NCBI RefSeq assembly: GCF_045635475.1
Contig: NZ_JBJGXI010000029.1
Location: 4,803 to 68,802, forward strand
Length of the DNA stretch: 64,000 nucleotides
Source: JBJGXI01 sp045635475
GTDB taxonomy: Bacteria > Bacillota > Bacilli > Bacillales > Amphibacillaceae
Direction of reading: 5' to 3'
Part shown: one piece after another, positions 28,474-37,644 of the stretch
Position numbering within the stretch: position 1 is the stretch's first letter
Layout of the letters: each line of letters starts with the position of its first letter
Notes under the pieces: generated by a model
The model's database searches: none
Seen by the model: the letters and a program-made list of their open reading frames with translations, nothing else
Told to the model about the DNA's origin: nothing
Position numbers and translations under genes: made by a program

Positions 28474-28569
28474 CTAATCCTGCCTCCTTTCCTTAATTAA
28501 GCTAATCACTGATAATACGACGGTTAACGGCATCGGAATTAATAACCAGAATAATGTTGCTGCTGTCAT
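28474..28569 (-). CDS. 31-residue membrane microprotein upstream of putP
   Basis: A small gene preceded by AAGGAGG (28577-28583) with ideal 7-base spacing to ATG. The product is one hydrophobic helix (LFWLLIPMPLTVVLSVISLI) ending in KERRQD, so its C-terminus should be cytoplasmic. Its stop lies 2 bp before the putP start, and its end overlaps the putP ribosome site. Micro-subunits are known beside some sodium symporters, for example MetS with MetP, and this may be an accessory peptide of PutP. That role is inferred. Confidence 0.7.
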   Translation of the reverse strand: MTAATLFWLLIPMPLTVVLSVISLIKERRQD

Positions 28570-28654
28570 ATTCCTACCTCCTTTATTTATTTAAAACGAT
28601 AAATTAAATCGTTTTATTCGGTAATTTAGTTCACCAATTTGTCACAAGTTGTGT

Positions 28655-28681
28655 AAAAAAAGGGGAGCTAATAAACTCCCC
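28655..28681 (-). terminator. Terminator after the P5C dehydrogenase gene
   Basis: GGGGAG/CTCCCC stem followed on the minus strand by seven T. It separates the dehydrogenase gene from the microprotein-putP unit. Confidence 0.8.
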
Positions 28682-28697
28682 ATTTTCATATATTTAG

Positions 28698-30245
28698 TTA
28701 AAGCATTTCAGATGTTGTCTTTCCTTGTAAGAAGTGCAGTAGGTAATCAGGTCCGCCTGCTTTAGAATCAGTTCCTGACATATTAAACCCACCAAATGGG
28801 TGATAACCGACGATTGCACCTGTACAATTTCTGTTTAAGTACAAGTTTCCGACATGAAAATCTTCTTGCGCTTGCTCCCAGTGCTCTCGATTATTCGTAA
28901 TCACTGCACCAGTTAACCCGTATTCGGTATTATTAGCAATATCAATTGCATGATTAAAATCGGTTGCTTTACAAAACGCGACTACCGGACCAAAAATTTC
29001 CTCCTGCATCAGACGAGCATCTTCGCTGACATCTGCGACGATCGTCGGTGCGAAAAACCAACCTTTAGATCTATCACCATGTCCGCCTGTCATTATGCGG
29101 CCTTCATTTGCACCAATATCAACATAACTCACAATTTTATCGTAGGCTGCTTGATCAATTACAGGTCCCATATAGTTATCAACATCCACGGGATTACCAA
29201 CAGTTAACTCATTGGTGATCTCGACGGCACGGTTTAATACTTGGTCGTATACATCCTGATGTACAACGGCTCGGGAACCAGCGGAGCACTTTTGACCGGA
29301 GAATCCGAAAGCAGATACGACAATTGCTTGTGCTGCTAACTCAAGGTCGGAATCCTTATCAACGACAACGGTATCTTTGCCACCCATTTCAGCAACAACA
29401 CGCTTCAACCAAACTTGACCAGGATTCACCTTTGCTGCACGTTCGAAAATTCTTAGTCCAACTTCTTTTGAACCAGTAAAACTTATGAAACGAGTGCGAG
29501 GATGATCGACTAAATAGTCACCAACTTCTGCGCCACTACCTGGAACATAGTTAATGACGCCTGCTGGAAGTCCTGCTTCTTCTAGAACCTCCATAAATTT
29601 ATAAGCGATAACAGGGGTTGTGCTGGCTGGTTTTAATAAAACGGTGTTCCCTGTAACCATCGGCCCCACCGTTGTCCCACACATAATTGCAAATAAGAAG
29701 TTCCAAGGAGAAATAACGACGCCAACCCCTAAGGGAATATAAGAGAAGCGGTTATTTTCAATTGGACGGCTGTTAATTGGCATACCGTCTTTTAAACGAA
29801 GCATCTGACGTCCATAATATTCCATAAAATCAATCGCTTCTGCTGTATCTGCATCAGCCTCTTTCCAAGGTTTCCCACCCTCTTTAACGAGTAGAGCAGA
29901 AAATTCATGCTTTCGCTTGCGTGTTATTGCAGCGGCTCGGAACAAAATATCTGCACGCATTTCCGGTTGAGACTTTCTCCACGTTTTAAAGGTTTGATCA
30001 GCGACTTGCATTGCTTTTTCAGCAAGCTCTTTATTTGCTTTTGAAACTATGCCAATAATTTCTTCACGGTTTGCTGGGTTTACAGAAATGATTTTTTCCC
30101 CTGTTGTAATCCGTTGTCCACCTATGATTAAGGGATATTCTTGACCTAAATAGCCTTCTACCTTTTTGAGGGCTTGTTGAAATGCTTTTTTATTTTCTTC
30201 TACGGTAAAATCTGTAAACGGTTCATGACGATAGGGCTGTACCAT
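28698..30245 (-). CDS. putC: 1-pyrroline-5-carboxylate dehydrogenase
   Basis: Aldehyde dehydrogenase superfamily, RocA/PutC/PruA type, 515 residues as in Bacillus. It oxidises P5C/glutamate semialdehyde to glutamate with NAD. Seen: SPWNFLFAIMCGTT (cofactor site), FTGSKEVG, catalytic Glu in VAEMGGKD and catalytic Cys in SGQKCSAGSR near residue 320. AAAGGAGG precedes the ATG. It lies 92 bp after putB on the same strand. PutC is the name used for this context; RocA is the arginine-pathway paralogue. Confidence 0.94.
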   Translation of the reverse strand: MVQPYRHEPFTDFTVEENKKAFQQALKKVEGYLGQEYPLIIGGQRITTGEKIISVNPANREEIIGIVSKANKELAEKAMQVADQTFKTWRKSQPEMRADILFRAAAITRKRKHEFSALLVKEGGKPWKEADADTAEAIDFMEYYGRQMLRLKDGMPINSRPIENNRFSYIPLGVGVVISPWNFLFAIMCGTTVGPMVTGNTVLLKPASTTPVIAYKFMEVLEEAGLPAGVINYVPGSGAEVGDYLVDHPRTRFISFTGSKEVGLRIFERAAKVNPGQVWLKRVVAEMGGKDTVVVDKDSDLELAAQAIVVSAFGFSGQKCSAGSRAVVHQDVYDQVLNRAVEITNELTVGNPVDVDNYMGPVIDQAAYDKIVSYVDIGANEGRIMTGGHGDRSKGWFFAPTIVADVSEDARLMQEEIFGPVVAFCKATDFNHAIDIANNTEYGLTGAVITNNREHWEQAQEDFHVGNLYLNRNCTGAIVGYHPFGGFNMSGTDSKAGGPDYLLHFLQGKTTSEML

Positions 30246-30337
30246 AGTTTGTGCCTCCTTTGATATTTATAGATTAATAGAAATCGGCTGATAGCCTAGC
30301 TTTTCTATTCATAGTAGTTGTCCCTGCTTAATATGCC

Positions 30338-31252
30338 TTATTTAAACAAGTTTTTGAGAACGAACCAGACATTTGCGGGTCTTTCAGCTAGCCGCCGCAT
30401 AAAATAACCAAACCAGTCCACACCAAAGGGAACATATACACGAACCTTGTAACCTTGTTCTACGAGCTGTTTTTGTAAATCATCACAAATGCCGAACAAC
30501 ATTTGAAATTCAAATTGATCACCAGCAATATTATTAGTTTCAACAAAATCTTTCGTTGCTTGAATGATCTTGTCATCTTGTGTTGCAATTGCAGTGTAAT
30601 TGCCATTTAGCAAGTGTGTTTTAATGATTGATAAAAAGTTAGCATCAACGTCTTGTTTGTCTGGGAATGCTACCTCATGTGACTCCTTATACGCTCCTTT
30701 GACGAGACGAAGGTTAGCCTGGTAATCATTTAAACGTTCCATATCTTCTTTTGTGCGATAAAGATACGCTTGTATAACCACTCCAAAATTGTCATAGTGC
30801 GCGCGTAATTCCTTATAAATATCTAAAGTAACCTGGCAATGAGAATAATCTTCCATATCAATGCGAACAAAAATTTCGTAATCTTTTGCTCGTCTTAGGA
30901 TGGCATGCATGTGTGCGATACAAACATCCTTACTAATGTCTAAACCTAAAGATGTCAGCTTTAAAGATACATGGGATTGTACACCTGACTCTTCAATTGC
31001 ATCTAGAGTTTGTAGTACCATTTGAGCAGATTGATTTGCATCATGTTCATTAAGAACAAATTCTCCTAAGTGATCAAGGGTAACTACTCTACCATCCATA
31101 TTTAATCTGGAAACTGTCTCAATTGCTTGGTGTAGCGTTTCACCAGCGACAAACTTACTTGCACCAAAGCGGTGTCCAAACTTCTTAGCAAGTTTATTTG
31201 CAAATTTGCTCTTCGCAAATGACAGAAAAAAACTACGCATTATTGCTTCCAT
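30338..31252 (-). CDS. putB: Proline dehydrogenase
   Basis: FAD-dependent enzyme oxidising proline to P5C; monofunctional Gram-positive type, 304 residues. The C-terminal YFMRRLAERPANVWF carries the RRxxERP substrate-binding signature; VSLKLTSLGLD, VRIDMEDY and LVKGAYKE are barrel motifs. GGAAGG gives best spacing to the ATG at 31252, not to the upstream starts reaching 31300, where a cre site lies. First of three put catabolic/transport genes on the minus strand. Confidence 0.93.
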   Translation of the reverse strand: MEAIMRSFFLSFAKSKFANKLAKKFGHRFGASKFVAGETLHQAIETVSRLNMDGRVVTLDHLGEFVLNEHDANQSAQMVLQTLDAIEESGVQSHVSLKLTSLGLDISKDVCIAHMHAILRRAKDYEIFVRIDMEDYSHCQVTLDIYKELRAHYDNFGVVIQAYLYRTKEDMERLNDYQANLRLVKGAYKESHEVAFPDKQDVDANFLSIIKTHLLNGNYTAIATQDDKIIQATKDFVETNNIAGDQFEFQMLFGICDDLQKQLVEQGYKVRVYVPFGVDWFGYFMRRLAERPANVWFVLKNLFK

Positions 31253-31289
31253 AGACATCATCCTTCCAATCGTTCGACATTGCATTTGA

Positions 31290-31303
31290 TGAAAGCGCAA
31301 TCA
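31290..31303 (+). promoter_or_regulatory. cre-like site ahead of putB
   Basis: TGAAAGCGCAATCA has one mismatch to the cre consensus and ends 38 bp upstream of the putB start. It implies CcpA repression of proline breakdown. Confidence 0.55.
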
Positions 31304-31442
31304 TTATTGTTTTGAAAAAGTTGTACTATGACTATAAGCTTAGCGTGTATTGTCTTTGAATACATCGTGGGAATTGTCCAACATTTTCATAGACTTTTTG
31401 TGTTCTAACCACAAGTGATGATTTTTTCAATACGAATTCACA

Positions 31443-32654
31443 TTACTTTTTATATTTTTGTAGCAATAAATCAATATATAATACCGTTCGTTGATTAATA
31501 TCATCGAATTCAATTTGTGTAAGTTCTGTAATTCTCTTCATTCGGTAATTTAACGTGTTCGGGTGAATAAAGAGCGCTTCTGCTGTCTCTTTACCTTTAC
31601 AGTTACTTGTGATGTATTTCTCTAGTGTGATAAGAAGTTCTGTACGATTTTCAATATCGTATTGGTTTAAAATGGAGATTGTATTATTTTCATAGCCTTC
31701 CTTGATGTATGTTTCTTGAAAAACGGGTAATAGACGAAAAATACCTAACCTAGGGTAGAAGTATGATATAGCTTCAGAATCAATTGATTTACGGATGTTA
31801 ATGACTTCCATTGCCTCTAAGTAACGCCTAGGCATACCTAAAAATTGACAAGATTCATTACTGACCCCGACTTGGATGAGCTCTTCACTCGCCTGGTAAT
31901 TCAGTATAAGTTGAATCAGGCGGTTCGCAATCAAATTTATATCTTCGGTTGTTTTATCTCCTTTTCCGATTAGGATCGTCAATTGATTTTCTTTTTTAAT
32001 ATAGCTCGAATGTATATTCTCAAATAAACAATAATAGTTCAAAAACCTTACGATCTTTTTCAAAGTGAATGTGTGTGATGTGTAGACGACTGCAATCGTA
32101 TATTCAACTGGAAGTGTGAAATCTGCCATTTTAGCATCAAAGTAAACCATTTGTTCACTATGATAATATCCTTCTAGTAATCGTCTGAAAATGAGGTCAT
32201 CCTTTGATTGGGAGGGAGGATTGTTTTGCCGCATATAACTTACAATTTTATTTCCTATTAGTTTTATCAAATCGAAATCCTCAGATGTTAACCTGCGTGA
32301 CGCTTCCTGAACCCACAAGTAAGCTACTGATACATCAACATCTCTGATACAAAAAGCTATTCGTTCTGTGAAATCTATTTTTTTAATAGCAGGTATACGA
32401 ATCGGTTGCCGTGATGTCTCAATCGCATCGATAACTTTTTCTTCTATTAAACAACTAATAATATAGGCAGGTGCTTTCTTGCTAAGAATCGTGTTTTTAC
32501 GAACATCATCCAAAATTTGATAATTACCACTATAGGTAATAAGTTCAAATGAAGTTGTTTCAAGTAAGACAGGATTTTGCAGTTGGTCGGAAAGGTATTC
32601 TACTAAATCGGACAATGTCTTATTATTAGTCGTGTGCTTCGTTTTTTCCTTCAA
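31443..32654 (-). CDS. putR: PucR/CdaR-type regulator, probable PutR
   Basis: 403 residues, close to B. subtilis PutR, the proline-responsive activator of putBCP. The N-terminal two-thirds is a poorly conserved sensory region with a GGDEF-like fold; the C-terminal PucR helix-turn-helix has EALFIHPNTLNYRMKRITELT. The start is TTG 32654 behind AAAGGGGTGA. It lies about 140 bp upstream of putB on the same strand. In B. subtilis the gene is downstream of putP, so the order differs. Confidence 0.82.
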   Translation of the reverse strand: MKEKTKHTTNNKTLSDLVEYLSDQLQNPVLLETTSFELITYSGNYQILDDVRKNTILSKKAPAYIISCLIEEKVIDAIETSRQPIRIPAIKKIDFTERIAFCIRDVDVSVAYLWVQEASRRLTSEDFDLIKLIGNKIVSYMRQNNPPSQSKDDLIFRRLLEGYYHSEQMVYFDAKMADFTLPVEYTIAVVYTSHTFTLKKIVRFLNYYCLFENIHSSYIKKENQLTILIGKGDKTTEDINLIANRLIQLILNYQASEELIQVGVSNESCQFLGMPRRYLEAMEVINIRKSIDSEAISYFYPRLGIFRLLPVFQETYIKEGYENNTISILNQYDIENRTELLITLEKYITSNCKGKETAEALFIHPNTLNYRMKRITELTQIEFDDINQRTVLYIDLLLQKYKK

Positions 32655-33054
32655 TAAAGTTCACCCCTTTTTAAGAAATGTCCTCTTATAAGAGAGAGGT
32701 TAAGTAGATTAGCAGTTTATGAATACGCTAGTTATCTTCTGAAATTTCTATTAATCTCAAATAATTGTATATTTTTAGTTTTCTTTGTCAAAGATGATAG
32801 CACTAGGATCATCTCTAGATTATTACCATCCTATGCATCAAGTAAAGAAAATAGTAGTGCAATTATAGTTTGTCTGCTTGTAGCATAATACTCACGATTC
32901 AGAATCTATTAATGTATTTTATTTCAACTAAACAATACACGTCATAAATCGAACTAGCTTAAACTTTGCAGAGCAATATTATTAGGAATTAAGCATTTTA
33001 CGAAATGAAGTAACTTAATGAATGTTTTTACATTGAACATTTAGGAGGATAAAT
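32655..33054. other. Non-coding region between divergent putR and glucosaminidase genes
   Basis: 400 bp holding both promoters. The only clear structure is the perfect palindrome CTCTTATAAGAG at 32683-32694, about 30 bp upstream of putR and possibly an operator. AGGAGG near 33042 is the ribosome site of the next gene. Otherwise A/T-rich with no open frame. Confidence 0.4.
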
Positions 33055-33831
33055 ATGTTTAACCAACATGCTATTCATTTTGTGATGGCCATCTTTGTTT
33101 CTCTAGGAGTGGCACAGACAACTTCGGCGGAAATTGAACAGCCTAAGCTTACGATGGTTAGTTATAAAATGGTGGCGCTTGAGAAAAAGGAAGTACCGGA
33201 ATACTATGATTTGTTTCCACTGGAAGGAATTATTCTTACTTCATTAGAATCAGAAGTAAAACAGGATTTAATTGATGAAGAGACAGTGGAGCTTATAAAA
33301 GAATTTGAGGTAGAAGGTAAACAGACGAAGGAAAACTATCGGATTGATCGCCTGTCTATGGTTCCTAAACAAACGTTATTAGATATTATCAATACGAATG
33401 GTGAAAACCTATTAACTGCGCACGTTGATGATTTTTATGAAGCAGCTGCCAAATTTAAGATTGATCCGCTATTTTTAGTTGCAGTAGCCGTTCATGAGAC
33501 TGGTTATGGTACATCCTATAATATAAAGCAACGGAATAACGTCGGTGGTGTTCGCTGTATTTCTGATAAAGCTGTGAAAGAGGAGTTCAATATTGTAGCT
33601 TGTCAAAACAGTAAAAGTCGTGGTGCCTTTTCCGTGTATGCATCGATTGAGGACTCGATTATGCATAAAGCATATTTTTTAAGGAATATATATGTGGACA
33701 AGGGATTAGTAACAATTGCACAAGTAGGTAGAAAGTATGCTCCAAGTAGTGATCCAAGCAACACAGACGGTATAAATAGTTATTGGGCAACAAATGTGAG
33801 CAGACTGATCAAGACCAATATGACAACTTAA
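33055..33831 (+). CDS. Secreted glucosaminidase-domain protein
   Basis: 258 residues with a signal peptide (hydrophobic stretch to TTSAE, about 1-25). After an uncharacterised segment the C-terminal half is a GH73-type N-acetylglucosaminidase domain: DPLFLVAVAVHETGYGTSYN carries the probable catalytic Glu, then NVGGVRC and YASIEDSIMHKAYFL follow. Predicted to cleave peptidoglycan glycan strands outside the cell. It lacks wall-binding repeats. It is monocistronic with its own terminator. Confidence 0.85.
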   Translation: MFNQHAIHFVMAIFVSLGVAQTTSAEIEQPKLTMVSYKMVALEKKEVPEYYDLFPLEGIILTSLESEVKQDLIDEETVELIKEFEVEGKQTKENYRIDRLSMVPKQTLLDIINTNGENLLTAHVDDFYEAAAKFKIDPLFLVAVAVHETGYGTSYNIKQRNNVGGVRCISDKAVKEEFNIVACQNSKSRGAFSVYASIEDSIMHKAYFLRNIYVDKGLVTIAQVGRKYAPSSDPSNTDGINSYWATNVSRLIKTNMTT

Positions 33832-33908
33832 GATTAGTGAAAATTGTAGTGAAACTAATATTTAAGGCATTGAGGGTGTGAAGATTAAATCATAACGGTA
33901 ACAATATT

Positions 33909-33945
33909 AAAGAAGTAGCCAAAATTTGATGGTTACTTCTTTTTG
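33909..33945 (+). terminator. Terminator after glucosaminidase gene
   Basis: AAGAAGTAGCC pairs with GGTTACTTCTT (one G:T), then a T-run. Confidence 0.75.
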
Positions 33946-34086
33946 GTATAGTAAATCAAGCTATATCTCTGTCGCCAGCATTTTAACTTAATATTGTAGA
34001 GGGATATCATTTTGAGCTATGAGGTTTACATATATATTTTGTTGTGTAAAAATAGGGAAAGAACTTTAAGAAATGAGGTAACATGT

Positions 34087-34818
34087 ATGAAAAAATTTGC
34101 TATTGTCATTACATTACTATTAACAACTTTATTCGTTGCTGCATGTAATAGTGATAATGAAAACGAACAAACAACTGCTGATGGTGAAAATGGTGAAGCT
34201 AATCAAGAACAAACGACTACACCTGAAACAACACCAGAACCAGAAGAATATCAAGTAGAAGAAGATGAGGTCGTAGCGATTGTAAACGGCGAAGAAATTC
34301 TCGGAGCACAATTCAATGAGGTTAGTACTCAAATTGTACAGTCTATGGCGCAAAATGGACAAGACACAAGCGACACAGAGACTGTAAAGCAATACACAGT
34401 TGACTCTGTTGTCGGACAAACACTTATTATGCAGGAAGCAGAGAAGCAAGACATTACCGTTTCAGACGAAGATATTGAAAATAGTCTGGAAGTAATAAGA
34501 TCTCAATATGAGAATGAAGAGGCATTTACGGAAGCGTTGGAATCTAATAAATATACACTCGAATCATTAAAAGAAGATATTGAAGATGACCTTTATGTGC
34601 AAAATTATTTAGATCAAGTTCTTCCAAATTCGGAGGTAACGGATGAAGATGCACAAACTTATTATGATGAGGTTGCTAGTCAAAATGATGAACTTCCAGC
34701 ATTTGAAGAAGTAAAAGAGACAATAAAACAAATGTTGAGTGAACAAAAACAAAACGAAGAGACGAATAAACTAATTGAAGAATTAAGAGGAAATAGTGAC
34801 ATTGAGGTACTTATTTAA
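34087..34818 (+). CDS. SurA-N-domain lipoprotein
   Basis: 243 residues; lipoprotein signal with lipobox FVAAC (Cys20), then a Glu/Thr-rich spacer and a SurA/PrsA-type N-terminal chaperone domain (VVAIVNGEEILGAQF near residue 55). The C-terminal half is acidic and helical. No parvulin (PPIase) domain is recognisable, unlike full PrsA. GAGGT 7 bp before ATG 34087 sets the start; the longer frame from 34012 is unlikely. Probable membrane-tethered folding helper outside the cell. Confidence 0.8.
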   Translation: MKKFAIVITLLLTTLFVAACNSDNENEQTTADGENGEANQEQTTTPETTPEPEEYQVEEDEVVAIVNGEEILGAQFNEVSTQIVQSMAQNGQDTSDTETVKQYTVDSVVGQTLIMQEAEKQDITVSDEDIENSLEVIRSQYENEEAFTEALESNKYTLESLKEDIEDDLYVQNYLDQVLPNSEVTDEDAQTYYDEVASQNDELPAFEEVKETIKQMLSEQKQNEETNKLIEELRGNSDIEVLI

Positions 34819-34830
34819 TCGTAAGGTAGC

Positions 34831-34881
34831 AAAGGGTCGTTTTGAAGCCAGTTATGGCATTAAAACGACCCTTTTTTTTTT
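34831..34881 (+). terminator. Terminator after SurA-N lipoprotein gene
   Basis: Arms AAAGGGTCGTTTT and AAAACGACCCTTT followed by ten T; very strong. Confidence 0.9.
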
Positions 34882-34935
34882 GCTAGGAAATTATAAAATA
34901 TACTAAATGTTGATAACATTAAGCATTAGCCACGG

Positions 34936-35440
34936 CCAGCTCCAAGCACCAGCGACTAGCGAGACTTCCCCTCACCTCATGACACGATAAGTCAACATCG
35001 ATTCAGGTTTTATGGAAGGTCGACTAAAAGCGGACTTGTCGTCCAACGTCGACATACCCCTTATGCAGGGGCATGTTTCCTTACTCCATCGAAAATATAG
35101 AACAATTTTCTTCGTGCGAGGTAAAGCTTCGAAGCTTACTCTGGTCCTACGGTTCAGTCCAAATGTCTTCGGTGGACGAGTAATCGCACTAAGGAAAGCT
35201 ACAATGAATATACACCGCAGAAACAAGTGATTTTATTGTTTCGAGTCCCAGTCCGTACGTCGCTAACCGGCGCTCTGCGCTTTTGTTACTAGATAAGCAG
35301 GGCACTTGTTTAGCAACATATGATGGCGAGTGAAATCTAGTTGGTTGCTGGGTACTGGAGCTAGGCATCTCCGAAGTGGCAAGTATAGCTTTTAGTTTTG
35401 ATTCCCAGGATGCCCAGAGCTTTTCTAACTGCTTGTCTAT
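34936..35440. repeat. Mosaic non-coding repeat island
   Basis: About 500 bp without a gene between the lipoprotein and htpX genes. A forward copy of a CTAGCTCC-type repeat (34936-35000: CAGCTCCAAGCACCAGCGAC...) faces a reverse copy (about 35309-35365). The middle part AAATGTCTTCGGTGGACGAG at 35161-35180 nearly repeats 20391-20410. A third CTAGCTCC copy is at 61028. Confidence 0.6.
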
Positions 35441-35509
35441 CAAACAACTATGACCTTAATTAAAAGCATGTTAAAATAGAAGCGTACGTATAAAAATGGA
35501 GGTGCAGAG

Positions 35510-36424
35510 ATGGGCAAACGATTATTACTATTCATATTAACCAATATACTTGTAATGACGACGATTGTGATCGTCTGGTCACTTATCACGACTTATACTG
35601 GTATCAGCGGTTCATTTGAAGCTGAAGGAACGGTATTAGGAATCGATTACGTCTCATTAATGGTATTCAGCATACTCGTAGGTTTTGCAGGATCGTTCAT
35701 CTCACTATGGATATCACGTTGGATGGCTAAGAAAATGATGAAGGTGAAAGTTTTGGATCCAGATGGAGCTTTATCTGGTTATGAACGTGCTGTTGTTGAA
35801 AAGGTTCACCGCTTTTCACGTGCAGCTGGATTAACACATATGCCTCAGGTTGGTATTTATCAATCAAGAGAAGTGAATGCATTCGCAACTGGTCCATCCA
35901 AAAAACGTTCACTCGTTGCGGTTTCAACTGGATTATTGGAGTCCATGGATGATGCAGCTGTTGAAGGCGTTATTGCACATGAAGTTGCACACGTAGCAAA
36001 CGGTGATATGGTTACCATGACATTGCTGCAAGGTATTGTGAACACGTTCGTTGTATTTTTCTCAAGAATCGTAGCGATTGTCGTTTCACGTTTCGTACGT
36101 TCTGAATTGCAAATGATCGTTCAATTCGCAGCTATTATTGTCTTCCAAATCCTATTCTCAATTCTTGGTAGCATTGTTGTTAGTGCATATTCGAGACATC
36201 GAGAATACCATGCTGATCGTGGCGGTGCTGATTTAGCCGGTCGTGATAAAATGGCACATGCGTTGCGCTCACTTAAATCATATGTTGATCGTGCGAAACT
36301 CAATGATCATACGGATGACTCAGCAATTCAAACGATGAAAATAAATGGAAAACGTGGGATGATGTCACTTTTTTCATCTCACCCTGACTTAGATGATCGA
36401 ATTGCACGCCTAGAACAAAGATAA
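35510..36424 (+). CDS. htpX: Membrane zinc metalloprotease HtpX
   Basis: M48B protease for quality control of membrane proteins; 304 residues. Two N-terminal membrane helices (about 5-28 and 48-70), the zinc motif HEVAH at 157-161, further hydrophobic segments near 170-225, and the third ligand region YSRHREYHADRGGA. It starts with ATGGGCAAACG behind TGGAGGTG. Monocistronic. Confidence 0.95.
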   Translation: MGKRLLLFILTNILVMTTIVIVWSLITTYTGISGSFEAEGTVLGIDYVSLMVFSILVGFAGSFISLWISRWMAKKMMKVKVLDPDGALSGYERAVVEKVHRFSRAAGLTHMPQVGIYQSREVNAFATGPSKKRSLVAVSTGLLESMDDAAVEGVIAHEVAHVANGDMVTMTLLQGIVNTFVVFFSRIVAIVVSRFVRSELQMIVQFAAIIVFQILFSILGSIVVSAYSRHREYHADRGGADLAGRDKMAHALRSLKSYVDRAKLNDHTDDSAIQTMKINGKRGMMSLFSSHPDLDDRIARLEQR

Positions 36425-36493
36425 TATTGAGTAATTAGAAGCAACTGCATTTTTATAGAGCAGTTGCTTTTTATTGCAAATTTTTAGTAACTT

Positions 36494-36581
36494 AGTCAAT
36501 TTCATAATACTGATTTTTAGCTATCCGCATCCGTATATAGTCGGATGCAGATAGCTGTATAAGGTATTTATGAAATTGACT
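36494..36581. repeat. AGTCAATTTCAT palindromic element, copy 2 (88 bp)
   Basis: Same ends as copy 1 and the same inner arms, but the centre is shortened symmetrically (CATCCGTATATAGTCGGATG). Flanked by TAACT on both sides, a possible target duplication. It lies between htpX and the YppG-like gene. Confidence 0.85.
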
Positions 36582-36676
36582 TAACTATTTATAGTCGAAA
36601 CTAAAGACAGGTACCCTTCCTTTTTCTGTCCTGCATCATATACATAAAATAAAGGCGGAAAAAAGGAGGGGATTCG

Positions 36677-36979
36677 ATGTTTCAGCAACAACGACCATTT
36701 TATCCAAACAGAACAAGATCACATCAGCCGTTGCCAAGGCGAGCAATGCCATTCCAGGCTCCAGTAGCTCCACCAAGAAGAACTCCTATTCGACTACCAA
36801 GACCACCCATTGCTGGACGTCCAGCTGGTGGACAATTAAACAACGTACTGGCCAATTTTCGTAAGTCAGATGGAAAATGGGATACGAAAAAAATATCATC
36901 ATCTGCAACACAAATGATGAGCTATTATGATCAATTTAAAAAGTTTAGTCCGATGATTATGAGCTTTTTAGGCAAATAG
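36677..36979 (+). CDS. YppG-like protein, possibly spore-associated
   Basis: 100 residues: a Pro/Arg/Gln-rich N-terminal half (FQQQRPFYPNRTRSHQPLPR...) and a C-terminal segment (LNNVLANFRKSDGKWDTKKI... SPMIMSFLGK) like Bacillus YppG-family proteins. It is strongly basic. AAAAGGAGG precedes ATG. The family is poorly characterised, and a spore-coat-related role is only suggested for it. Confidence 0.6.
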   Translation: MFQQQRPFYPNRTRSHQPLPRRAMPFQAPVAPPRRTPIRLPRPPIAGRPAGGQLNNVLANFRKSDGKWDTKKISSSATQMMSYYDQFKKFSPMIMSFLGK

Positions 36980-36981
36980 GC

Positions 36982-37030
36982 AAGCGAGAAGATGTCCGTA
37001 TATGTATACGGCATCTTCTCGCTTAGTTTT
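36982..37030. terminator. Terminator after YppG-like gene
   Basis: Very long stem: AAGCGAGAAGATG(T)CCGTATA pairs with TATACGGCATCTTCTCGCTT, then TTTT. It separates this gene from the convergent sigma-factor gene. Confidence 0.9.
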
Positions 37031-37087
37031 TAACGGAAAGGGTTACTGTATATGAAAGAATCCACGATGCAGAATGGCAGTTCATTA

Positions 37088-37591
37088 TTAGCAACCATGA
37101 TCTGCCATAATTTTTCTTAACTTCGGTTTGGCGAGTCGTGCCCAATTTTTAACGGCATCAGTGCTCACCTGATGTCTCCTCGCAATTTCTTTTATAGATA
37201 CGTCATCTAGAACGAAAAGTGTAAACCAAATCATTTGCTTCTTGCTAAGTGCTTTTTCAATTTTATTTAGAAGATAAGGGTCAATATTGGGTTGGATCAT
37301 TGTTGATACCATACTTAACTCTGCTGAAGCTGATGCAATATAAGCATTTTCCTTCTCAGTTTGACGATTCTTTTTTCGAATTAAACTAATTAGTGTTTTG
37401 TGAATGAGAAAATAGGCGTAAGTGGAGAACTTGCCCTTGTTTGGATCATAGTTATTTGTTGCCTTCCATAAAGCGATGATTCCTTCTTGATAAAATTCTT
37501 GCTCAGGGTCACGAATTCCTAATTTGTTCATTAAGTAATAAATCATATTTTCATGTTCAGATAAAATATCTTGAAATGGACGTGTTTCCAA
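37088..37591 (-). CDS. Orphan sigma-70-family RNA polymerase sigma factor
   Basis: 167 residues with region 2 (about 10-75: ENMIYYLMNKLGI, FYQEGIIALWKA, KFSTYAYFLIHKTLISLIRKK) and region 4 (about 105-160: KKQMIWFTLFVLDDVSIKEIARRHQVSTDAVKNW). The layout is ECF-like or ComX/SigH-like. The start is TTG 37591 behind AGAGG. No anti-sigma gene is adjacent. A short palindrome GTAAAGACGCCTTTAC at 37607-37622 lies just upstream and could be an operator. Confidence 0.8.
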   Translation of the reverse strand: METRPFQDILSEHENMIYYLMNKLGIRDPEQEFYQEGIIALWKATNNYDPNKGKFSTYAYFLIHKTLISLIRKKNRQTEKENAYIASASAELSMVSTMIQPNIDPYLLNKIEKALSKKQMIWFTLFVLDDVSIKEIARRHQVSTDAVKNWARLAKPKLRKIMADHGC

Positions 37592-37644
37592 AATTGCCTC
37601 TTTTAGGTAAAGACGCCTTTACTTGTTATTCCGCGGTAAGTTAA

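Noticed and set aside
35012..35443. Frames of 72-84 codons in the mosaic island
   Set aside because: Non-coding repeat DNA; no ribosome sites.
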